Below are positions 4,408 to 10,489 of a stretch of 10,489 nt of DNA, in pieces. Both the position numbers and the translations under genes were made by a program. The DNA is from CAYSJU01 sp964431495 (GTDB taxonomy: Bacteria > Omnitrophota > Gorgyraeia > Tantalellales > Tantalellaceae). Each line of letters starts with the position of its first letter. Position 1 is the first letter of the stretch. Where the stretch lies: assembly GCA_964431495.1 (NCBI GenBank), contig CAYSJU010000041.1:1-10489 (forward strand), read 5' to 3'. The notes under the pieces were generated by a model. It made no database searches. It had not been told where the DNA came from and saw only the letters and a list, made by a program, of their open reading frames with translations.

Positions 4408-5452
4408 CTACCCAAGGCTTATGTCCCCTTCGATGATATCCTCATCGGCAATGCTTTTTTTCTCTTCTTCCGGTTCTTCCGCAGGCTCTTCCGCAGGTTT
4501 TTCCGCNNNNNNNNNNNNNNNNNNNNNNNNNNNNNNNNNNNNNNNNNNNNNNNNNNNNNNNNNNNNNNNNNNNNNNNNNNNNNNNNNNNNNNNNNNNNNN
4601 NNNNNNTTCCGCGGATTCTTGCACGGGCCCTGTCTCTTCTATGGATCCTTCTTCGGCGCCGCTTTCTTCTTCCGCTTCCAGAGCCTCCTCCGCCTGAACG
4701 GTCTCACTTTCAACCGCGGCCTCCGGTTCTTCCTTTTTTTCCGCGACTTCGACCTTGCCGTCATATTCAGCGCGTCCCTCAACTGCGGCATCCGCCAGGA
4801 CAGAACAGATGTACTTAATAGACTTTATCGCGTCGTCATTCGCCGGGATGGGGTAATCCACCATATCGGGATCCGAGTTGGTGTCCAGCATCGCTATAAC
4901 TGGTATGCCCATTTTGTTGGCTTCTTTGACCGCTATCTTTTCATCCTCAGCGTCAATAACTATAACAGCTCCCGGCAAAACGGTCATCTCCCGTATACCC
5001 CTGAAGTGTTTAAGAAGTTTCTGTTCCTCTCTCTCAAGTTTTACTCTCTCTTTTTTGGCCAGAGACAAGTAGATCTCGCTTTCCTTCATCGCCTGCAGAT
5101 TATTGAGCCTCTCCACACTCTTACGGATAGTGCTGAAATTGGTAAGACACCCTCCCAGCCAGCGCTCATCCACATAGTACATGCCGCAGCGCTCGGCCGC
5201 TTCCTTTATGATCTCTTTGGCCTGTTTTTTTGTCCCCACAAAAAGGACCTTTTTCCCCTCTTTTGACAGACCTTCAAGGAACTCCATCGCTTTCCTGAGC
5301 TCTTTTTCCGTCCTTTCGAGATCGATTATGTATATCCCGCTTTTCTCCCCGAAAATAAACTTTTTCATCTTGGGGTTCCATTTATTGGTCTGGTGGCCGA
5401 AGTGGGCACCGTTTTCCAATAATTCACGTATTGTATTCGAACTTACTGACAT
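4408..5452 (-). CDS. rpsB: 30S ribosomal protein S2 with long acidic C-terminal tail (spans assembly gap)
   Basis: Residues 1-230 are a standard S2 core: GAHFGHQTNKWNPKM (15-29), the DERWLGGCLTNFSTI segment (95-109), VIVIDAEDEKIAVKEA (163-178) and the DTNSDPDMVDYPIPANDDA stretch (190-208). From about residue 233 a Glu/Ala/Pro-rich tail begins and enters the N run (4507-4606) at residue 282. Beyond the gap, the S2-like tail continues in another frame as 32 residues, starting with AEKPAEEPAEEP and ending DEDIIEGDISLG before a TAG at 4408-4410. The frame kept by counting 100 N gives an Arg/Cys-rich nonsense end at 4442. True gap length should therefore be a multiple of three. The start has GGAGG 11 nt upstream. 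It is the first gene of the operon. Confidence 0.93.
4507..4606. other. Assembly gap of 100 N
   Basis: Exactly 100 ambiguous bases, a conventional placeholder for a gap of unknown size. Both edges read GCGGAA on the coding strand, and the right-hand side consists of near-identical 12-nt units encoding AE(K/E)P. Assembly probably broke on this short tandem repeat within rpsB. Confidence 0.97.
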
Positions 5453-5515
5453 ATAATCTTTTTCCTCCCTGTGAAATGCTGATTAGTATTAAATGTGTTA
5501 ATATACTGAACGATT

Positions 5516-5543
5516 ATTATATAAAAATTATCCATAAATTCAA
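5516..5543 (-). promoter_or_regulatory. Promoter of the rpsB-tsf-pyrH-frr-tRNA-Lys operon
   Basis: On the minus strand, TTGAAT (5543-5538), a 16-bp spacer and a perfect TATAAT (5521-5516) form a good sigma70-type promoter. The start site would be near 5509, leaving a leader of roughly 57 nt before the rpsB ATG. No strong terminator is visible between the msbA-like stop at 5593 and this promoter, so some read-through is possible. Confidence 0.78.
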
Positions 5544-5592
5544 GTATTTTATGCGTTTTTCGGAATCTTCGGCTGCGGCCGGATCATGCTTT

Positions 5593-7458
5593 TTAGATCC
5601 TAACGGGTTCGTCCGAAAACTGCATCTCATAAAGCTTTCTATACAAAGCATTTCTGTCAAGCAATTCCCTGTGAGTGCCGGTATCGATTATATTTCCCCT
5701 GTCTATCACTACTATCTTGTCAGCATGTATAACAGTGCTCAGCCTGTGGGCAATAGCGATAACGGTCCTGCCCACCATCAGGTTGTTAATGGCTTCCTGG
5801 ACCAGCTTTTCGCTCTCGGTATCCAGCTGTGACGTAGCTTCGTCCAGAATAAGGATGGGCGGATTTTTATAAACGGCGCGCGCGATAGCTATCCGCTGGC
5901 GCTGGCCTCCTGAGAGCTTGAGCCCCCTCTCTCCTATAATGGTATCGTAGCCTTCGGGAAAGTCCTTTATGAACCCGTGCGCGTTCGCGACCTCTGCCGC
6001 GCGCGCAAGCTGTTCTTCATCAATATCTTCATGCCCGTAGCTAAGGTTCGCCTTGACCGTATCGTTGAAAAGCAGGGTCTCCTGCGTGACAAACCCTATT
6101 TTCTCCCTGAGCGAGTTTATCGAAAGATCGCTCACGTCAATACCATCAATACGGATACTTCCCTTTTCCGGGTCGTAGAACCTGGAGATCAGGTTCACCA
6201 GAGTGCTCTTTCCGCCGCCGGAAGGCCCCACAAGCGCTACAAGCTCTCCTTTTTTTACCGTAAGGTTTATATTCTTAAGAACTGCTTCCTCTTTTTTCCT
6301 GGTGTACCTGAAAGACACGTTTTCAAAGGTTATATCTCTTTCAAGGAACTTCAGCTCGACCGGCTCGCTCTTTTCCCTGATAGTGACCGGCTCATCCAGG
6401 ATATTGAAAATGCGATCGGTCGCGGCAAGGGCCTGCTGATTGATCCCGTAAACACTGCTGAGGCGCTTGACCGGCTTCATCAGGGAAAGCGCGGCGGCTA
6501 GAAAAGCGGCAAATGCTCCAGCGGATAATTCACCGCTGACGATGCTCTTCCCCGCGACCCAGATGACCGCCGTCACGCACACGACAGCCATTGATTCGGT
6601 CAGCGGGCTTACCAGCTTCATCCGCTTGACGGACTTCATACTCAGCTTGTAATAACCCTGGTTGTGGTCCTCGAAGCGCTTCCGTTCATAATCCTGCATA
6701 TTGAACGACTTTACCAGTTTGATGCCTGAAATGGTCTCCAAAAGCATGTTGCTGATATCCGCGACCTTTTCCTGGGACTTCCTGCTTATCTGCCGGAGCT
6801 TTCTGCCGATCTTCATGACGGGATAAAGTATCGCCGGGAACAGGACAGCGGTAATGAATATGAGCGTCCAGGGGATGCCGAAAAACAACTTTATGGTTAT
6901 AAGCATTACGAGATATATTATTATCTTGATAGGCTGGTAAAAAGTATCAGCGATCCCTGAGCCGATAGCGTCCCTTATGACCGCCGCGTCATGCGTGATC
7001 CTGGACATGAGCAGCCCCGTAGGGTTTTTGCCGTAAAAATCCATTGAAAGGTCCAAAAGTTTCCTGTATATCCTGTTTTTCACGTCCCGGATGACCCTCT
7101 CGCTCACACTGCACATCAGGTATGTCTGCAGGAAGACGAAGACCCCCTTGAGAAGGAACATGCCCACCATAGCGATCGTTAACGTATTCAAGAGCTGCAG
7201 CCGTGGCATGGAATTCACCTTTGCTACAAGGTCTAACAGTATCTGGGGCGCGTTCACCTCCGCCGGGATCGATACCGCCTTTCCTGAAATTATATTGTCC
7301 ACAAAAGGTATTATCATGCCTATGGGCGAAGCGTCAAAAAACGACGAAAGGACCATGCACAATATGGCCAGTGAGAACAACCCCGCGTGAGGCAGTATGA
7401 ATCTTAAAAATCTCAAATAATTCTTCATAAGGTAGTCAATTTTAACACATACGGCCAT
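5593..7458 (-). CDS. msbA: MsbA-like lipid A exporter (ABC transporter, fused TM and ATPase)
   Basis: A 621-residue half-transporter that would act as a homodimer in the inner membrane. The transmembrane domain (about 20-335) has hydrophobic segments near 28-50, 92-112, 173-213 and 290-328. The ATPase domain has Walker A GPSGGGKST (411-419), Q-loop Q459, signature LSGGQ (515-519), Walker B ILILDE (535-540) with catalytic E540, and H-loop H571. Architecture and length fit MsbA and related type IV exporters. Specificity for lipid A is inferred from the adjacent lpxB and lpxI, and a drug or peptide exporter cannot be excluded. Neither the ATG at 7458 nor an in-frame ATG at 7428 (MKNYLRFLRF) has a clear ribosome site; the second begins where the family normally starts and may be the real one. 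Confidence 0.87.
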   Translation of the reverse strand: MAVCVKIDYLMKNYLRFLRFILPHAGLFSLAILCMVLSSFFDASPIGMIIPFVDNIISGKAVSIPAEVNAPQILLDLVAKVNSMPRLQLLNTLTIAMVGMFLLKGVFVFLQTYLMCSVSERVIRDVKNRIYRKLLDLSMDFYGKNPTGLLMSRITHDAAVIRDAIGSGIADTFYQPIKIIIYLVMLITIKLFFGIPWTLIFITAVLFPAILYPVMKIGRKLRQISRKSQEKVADISNMLLETISGIKLVKSFNMQDYERKRFEDHNQGYYKLSMKSVKRMKLVSPLTESMAVVCVTAVIWVAGKSIVSGELSAGAFAAFLAAALSLMKPVKRLSSVYGINQQALAATDRIFNILDEPVTIREKSEPVELKFLERDITFENVSFRYTRKKEEAVLKNINLTVKKGELVALVGPSGGGKSTLVNLISRFYDPEKGSIRIDGIDVSDLSINSLREKIGFVTQETLLFNDTVKANLSYGHEDIDEEQLARAAEVANAHGFIKDFPEGYDTIIGERGLKLSGGQRQRIAIARAVYKNPPILILDEATSQLDTESEKLVQEAINNLMVGRTVIAIAHRLSTVIHADKIVVIDRGNIIDTGTHRELLDRNALYRKLYEMQFSDEPVRI

Positions 7459-7477
7459 ACTTGTCGAGAATATACGC

Positions 7478-7497
7478 CCCGGGCCTTGGCACCCGGG
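7478..7497. repeat. GC-rich inverted repeat in the msbA leader
   Basis: CCCGGG occurs at 7478-7483 and 7492-7497, separated by 8 nt. The two can pair as a 6-bp all-GC stem 19 nt upstream of the first msbA start. There is no U-tract, so it is not a standard terminator. It could affect translation of the msbA-like mRNA. Confidence 0.4.
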
Positions 7498-7581
7498 CCG
7501 GTTTCCGGGAGTTTCCCCTTTTTGCCCGGATTGGAAGAATTAACCTGTGTAGCTATAGGGTATTACGTAAAAATGAGAGTA

Positions 7582-7597
7582 AATTGGCATGCCAATT
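7582..7597. promoter_or_regulatory. 16-bp perfect palindrome in the divergent region
   Basis: AATTGGCATGCCAATT is perfectly palindromic and lies between the msbA-like gene and the Gfo/Idh gene, about 115 bp upstream of the mapped -35 box. Its symmetry suggests a dimeric regulator. No such regulator is encoded in the visible lipid A region, so the role is open. The rest of the 315-bp intergenic stretch holds the GC hairpin and the promoter at 7713-7741. Confidence 0.5.
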
Positions 7598-7712
7598 AGA
7601 ATGGTGCCGATTTTCCCCCAGGTTTGCACATATTTCCCCATAAGCAAAGACTTTAAAGATATTGTTGTGAACAGGGCATAAAAAATCGGTAAAACTCCAC
7701 GCCCGTTTCCTC

Positions 7713-7741
7713 TTGATAGAAACCCGTGTTAGTGATATAAT
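7713..7741 (+). promoter_or_regulatory. Extended -10 promoter of the Gfo/Idh-lpxB operon
   Basis: TTGATA (7713-7718), 17-bp spacer and perfect TATAAT (7736-7741), preceded by TGA at 7733-7735, which gives the TGN extended -10 element. Predicted start near 7748, about 26 nt before the ATG at 7774. One of the strongest consensus matches in the window. Confidence 0.85.
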
Positions 7742-7773
7742 CACCTGAAATATATATGATATAAAGTAAAACT

Positions 7774-8709
7774 ATGGACAAAATTCGCGTTGGTGTTATA
7801 GGTACTGGTCATTTAGGGACTTTTCATGCCAGGACATATTCGGCAATAGAGAAAAAAGGCGGAATCTCTCTTGTGGGGGTCTGCGACATAAAAAAGGACC
7901 GGGCCAAAGAGGTCGCGAGAAAATACAATACAAAGTATTTTCTGGATCACTCGGATATGCTGGATAAGGTCGATGCCGTAAGCATTGCTGTCCCTACCAG
8001 TTTTCATTATATGGTAGCCAAGGATTTTCTTGAAAAAGGCGTTCACGTGCTGATAGAAAAACCCATTACCAAAACACTGGAAGAAGCCGACGAACTTCTC
8101 AGTCTCGCCAAGAAAAAAAATCTCATCGTACAGGTCGGGCACATAGAAAGGTTCAACTCCGCTGTCAGAGCGGTAGAACCTCTCCTGCAGAAAGCCAAAT
8201 TTATCGAATGCCAGCGCCTGGGGTCCATCAAAAAAAAGAAACGTATCCAGGACGTCGGTGTAGTGCTTGACCTGATGATCCATGACATCGATATAATCCT
8301 GGGACTCGTCAATTCCAAGGTTAAACATATAGAGGCCTTCGGTCTGAGCACGGTCTCGGACTATGAAGATATAGCGAACGTACGCTTAACCTTCCAGAAC
8401 AACACCATTGCCGATATCACCGCCAGCCGTGTGACCAAAGAAGAGGTCCGCAAACTCCGCATCTTTCAGGAAGAATCCTATATTCTCCTGGACTACATGC
8501 ATCACGAGGCCTTTTTGTTCAAAAAGTCGGACAGGGGCCTGGAAAAGGTCAAAATACGGAGCCGCAAAAAGAACGCTTTGAAAGTGGAACTGAAGTCCTT
8601 TATCGATTGTGTCCGGAACATGAAAAAACCCATCGTATCAGGCGTAGAAGGTCGGCAGGCCCTGCGCGTTGCGCTGGACATTCTTGATAAGATCAACGGC
8701 AAAGTATAA
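7774..8709 (+). CDS. Gfo/Idh/MocA-family NAD(P)-dependent sugar oxidoreductase
   Basis: A 311-residue two-domain oxidoreductase. The N-terminal Rossmann fold starts with VGVIGTGHLGTFHA (6-19) carrying the GxGxxG dinucleotide motif, then VCDIKKDRA and the conserved EKP (95-97) ending the fold. The C-terminal domain has GHIERFN (122-128) and the catalytic-type D166-x3-H170 in VLDLMIHDIDI. It lies in one operon with lpxB, whose ATG overlaps its TAA by one base. By comparison with GnnA, which oxidises UDP-GlcNAc on the way to 3-amino lipid A, a role in modifying a UDP-sugar for lipid A is possible. However, no partner aminotransferase (GnnB) is seen here, so the substrate is unknown. There is no strong Shine-Dalgarno before the ATG. 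Confidence 0.9.
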   Translation: MDKIRVGVIGTGHLGTFHARTYSAIEKKGGISLVGVCDIKKDRAKEVARKYNTKYFLDHSDMLDKVDAVSIAVPTSFHYMVAKDFLEKGVHVLIEKPITKTLEEADELLSLAKKKNLIVQVGHIERFNSAVRAVEPLLQKAKFIECQRLGSIKKKKRIQDVGVVLDLMIHDIDIILGLVNSKVKHIEAFGLSTVSDYEDIANVRLTFQNNTIADITASRVTKEEVRKLRIFQEESYILLDYMHHEAFLFKKSDRGLEKVKIRSRKKNALKVELKSFIDCVRNMKKPIVSGVEGRQALRVALDILDKINGKV

Positions 8710-9860
8710 TGGCAGCCGACCGATACAACATCCTTATCGTCGCGGGTGAGCCTTCCGGCGACATGCGCGCCGGAGAACTGCTCAAGGATTTAACTGACTC
8801 CCTTCCCGGGGTATCCTTCTGGGGCATAGGCGGAGACAATATGCTGGAGAAGGGGGTTGAATTAATAGAACATGTCCGGGACCTTTCCGTTGCCGGCGTC
8901 TGGGAAGCCATAAAAAACTACCCCAAGATCAGGGCCCAGTACAGGAACTGCGTTGAAAATATCCGCCAAAAAAGACCAATAGCGGCGATACTCATAGATT
9001 ACCCGGGCTTCAACCTGAGACTCGCAAAATATCTGCATAAAGAAAACATACCCGTTATATACTACGTCATCCCCCAGGTCTGGGCCTGGGGTCGTAACAG
9101 GATAAAGCTGCTTAAGCGCTGTATGGAGAAGATCATCGTGCTTTTTGCGTTCGAGAAGCGTTTCCTCAAAGAACACGGGATCGAAGCCGAATTCGTAGGC
9201 CACCCACTGGTCGAAAAGATCCCGGAATCCAGCCAGCCAGCGGAAGGGCATGCCGGCTTTACATTAGCCCTTGTGCCGGGTTCGCGTGAAACCGAGATAA
9301 AACGGATATTTCCGACAATACTTGATACGGCGGAAATGATCCACAGGGACCGCGGGGACATCGATTTTATACTGGCGGAAAGTTCTAACGTGGAGGGATC
9401 CCTGTACGATTCCATATTATCCGGACACGCCGGCCTTGATATCCGACGCGTAAAGGACGATACCATCCAGGCGCTCGCCCTTTCCGATTTTGCCATTGTA
9501 ACTTCCGGAACGGCCACGCTTGAGACCGCCCTTATGGAAAAACCCATGATAATAACCTATATAACCTCTTTTCTCACCGCCGTGCTTTTCCGTCTTTTCG
9601 TAAGACTCCGCTACCTCGGGATCGTTAACATAATCGCCGGAAAAGAAGTCGCGCCGGAATTTCTCCAGGAGGCCGCCGTGCCCGAAAGGATGTCAAAAAA
9701 AACGCTTGAAATGATCGGTAATGACGGGCTTCTGAACAGGATCAAAGGCGAGCTGAAAAAAGTAAAGACCGCGGTGGGAGAAAAAGGAGCCCCGAAAAGG
9801 GCGGCTGAAATTATGGTAAGGTTTATCGAAAAAAAGAAGCTGATATGTGATGGGTCATGA
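8709..9860 (+). CDS. lpxB: Lipid-A-disaccharide synthase
   Basis: A 383-residue GT19 glycosyltransferase of normal length, peripheral to the inner membrane. It joins UDP-2,3-diacylglucosamine and lipid X (2,3-diacylglucosamine 1-phosphate) into the lipid A disaccharide, releasing UDP. Diagnostic motifs are AGEPSGD (12-18), LIDYPGFN (95-102), YYVIPQVWAWGRNR (118-131), VGHPL (163-167), and the sugar-nucleotide site VPGSRETEI (189-197) followed by a TSGTATLETAL stretch near residue 265. The start overlaps the upstream stop as TAATG, indicating translational coupling with the oxidoreductase. The last few residues (CDGS) and the stop fall in a short tandem repeat at 9852-9879. Confidence 0.97.
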   Translation: MAADRYNILIVAGEPSGDMRAGELLKDLTDSLPGVSFWGIGGDNMLEKGVELIEHVRDLSVAGVWEAIKNYPKIRAQYRNCVENIRQKRPIAAILIDYPGFNLRLAKYLHKENIPVIYYVIPQVWAWGRNRIKLLKRCMEKIIVLFAFEKRFLKEHGIEAEFVGHPLVEKIPESSQPAEGHAGFTLALVPGSRETEIKRIFPTILDTAEMIHRDRGDIDFILAESSNVEGSLYDSILSGHAGLDIRRVKDDTIQALALSDFAIVTSGTATLETALMEKPMIITYITSFLTAVLFRLFVRLRYLGIVNIIAGKEVAPEFLQEAAVPERMSKKTLEMIGNDGLLNRIKGELKKVKTAVGEKGAPKRAAEIMVRFIEKKKLICDGS

Positions 9861-9879
9861 GTGAAGGGTGATGAGTGTA
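9852..9879. repeat. 14-nt tandem duplication at the lpxB 3' end
   Basis: GGGTCATGAGTGAA (9852-9865) is followed directly by GGGTGATGAGTGTA (9866-9879), 12 of 14 positions identical. The lpxB stop codon lies in the first unit. The 38-nt gap to the convergent lpxI stop shows no clear terminator hairpin. Confidence 0.5.
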
Positions 9880-9898
9880 TGGCTGACGGCTGATAGCT

Positions 9899-10489
9899 TT
9901 ACAGCCCCTCTACCGCGATCCTGTTCGAGTCGGCCATTTCCAGAAATTTTTCTTTCTCAAGAAGGTACATCCTGCCGCTTTCAATAGCCAGACCGCTGAA
10001 CCGGTTCTCTATAAGCTTTTTCATTGTTTCCGGGCCGACCGTGGGTATATCCCATCTCATATCCTGATGCGGCCGGCTTACCTTTATCATTACGCATCCG
10101 TCTCCGGCCACCTCTCTTCCCCTTTTTATGGTGGGATCCGTCCCTTCCATGGCCTCTACCGCGACGACCGTCTTGTCCTTGACAATAATCGTCTGGCCGA
10201 TATCCATACCTGCCAGTTTTTTCGCGATACCGTATCCGAACTCTATGTCCTCCTGCAGGTTCCTGCCTATGGCAATCCGGCCCAGCACGCCTTTTCCCGG
10301 CAACAGGTAGGAAAGATAATCGGTAGTGTCGACCACTTCAACCCCGACTTTACCAAGACGATCCGTGATCGCCCGGAGGATGGAATAATCTTTTTTATTT
10401 TTTACCTTATTCAAAATACCTTTTTCTTCTTCACCATGTTCATCTTTTTTATAAATTATATCTTTTTTAAATTTCCCCAGGAGCGCTAT
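9899..10489 (-). CDS. lpxI: UDP-2,3-diacylglucosamine hydrolase, LpxI type (5' end outside the window)
   Basis: The reading frame is open from the stop at 9899 to the window edge (196 residues visible), so the TTG at 10414 is not a true start. The C-terminal DUF1009 catalytic domain is clear: DIEFGYGIAKKLAG (81-94 of the fragment), GQTIIVKDKTVVAVEAMEGTD (98-118), and RWDIPTVGPETM (145-156). The preceding ALLGKFKKDII stretch matches the end of the N-terminal domain. Typical LpxI proteins have about 270-280 residues, so roughly 75 are missing to the right. LpxI hydrolyses UDP-2,3-diacylglucosamine to lipid X, the LpxB substrate, replacing LpxH in lineages that lack it. It is convergent with lpxB, not co-directional. 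Confidence 0.93.
   Translation of the reverse strand: MALLGKFKKDIIYKKDEHGEEEKGILNKVKNKKDYSILRAITDRLGKVGVEVVDTTDYLSYLLPGKGVLGRIAIGRNLQEDIEFGYGIAKKLAGMDIGQTIIVKDKTVVAVEAMEGTDPTIKRGREVAGDGCVMIKVSRPHQDMRWDIPTVGPETMKKLIENRFSGLAIESGRMYLLEKEKFLEMADSNRIAVEGL

Noticed and set aside
4442..5452. S2 ending at 4442 with an Arg/Cys-rich tail
   Set aside because: This frame depends on counting the placeholder N run as exactly 100 bases; the alternative frame gives a coherent acidic repeat tail and a proper stop at 4408.
5431..5832. Plus-strand open frame of 133 residues
   Set aside because: It overlaps the rpsB start, its promoter and the msbA-like 3' end on the opposite strand and has no family resemblance.
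7553..7744. 63-residue open frame on the minus strand in the divergent region
   Set aside because: It covers the promoter and the palindrome, has no ribosome binding site and no recognisable features.
9899..10414. Complete 171-residue protein starting at a TTG at 10414
   Set aside because: The frame is open to the window edge and the upstream residues resemble the LpxI interdomain region, so the gene is simply cut by the window.

Overview
The window looks like a contig from a Gram-negative, probably uncultivated bacterium. It carries a lipid A gene group (lpxB, lpxI and an MsbA-type exporter), a bacterial rpsB-tsf-pyrH-frr operon and clear sigma70-type promoters. The LpxI-type hydrolase beside a Gfo/Idh/MocA oxidoreductase and lpxB would fit Omnitrophota or a related lineage, but that placement is inference. 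The 100-base run of N inside rpsB indicates a scaffolded, metagenome-style assembly.

Region 1 (1-2366) is AT-rich and accessory. It opens with the last codons of one HEPN-type gene and then carries a complete two-gene module: a winged-helix/minimal nucleotidyltransferase (MNT) followed by a HEPN protein. The HEPN C-terminus matches the first gene's tail. Each HEPN gene is followed by a related non-coding repeat (71-249 and 1578-1832). Between the copies lie REP-like hairpins, a terminator and a 24-nt 3' remnant of a tRNA gene. After the second repeat come a small GIY-YIG nuclease gene, a truncated second GIY-YIG copy and more REP-like palindromes. This is a tandem toxin-antitoxin-like cassette region on the 3' side of an intact tRNA-Lys.

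Region 2 (2322-5543, minus strand) is core translation machinery. A promoter at 5516-5543 drives rpsB, tsf, pyrH and frr; tRNA-Lys(UUU) follows frr by 21 nt, and a perfect hairpin terminator follows the tRNA. Close spacing, with Shine-Dalgarno sequences overlapping the preceding stop codons, supports one transcript. The S2 protein has a long acidic, repeat-rich tail interrupted by the assembly gap. The declared gap length breaks the frame, and the true C-terminus can be read beyond it.

Region 3 (5593-10489) is envelope biogenesis: an MsbA-like lipid exporter (minus), then divergently a Gfo/Idh/MocA oxidoreductase and lpxB (plus, overlapping stop/start), then a convergent lpxI that runs off the right edge. 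LpxI makes lipid X, LpxB condenses it with UDP-2,3-diacylglucosamine into the lipid A disaccharide, and the MsbA-like protein probably flips the finished lipid. A strong extended -10 promoter and a 16-bp palindrome lie in the 315-bp divergent region.
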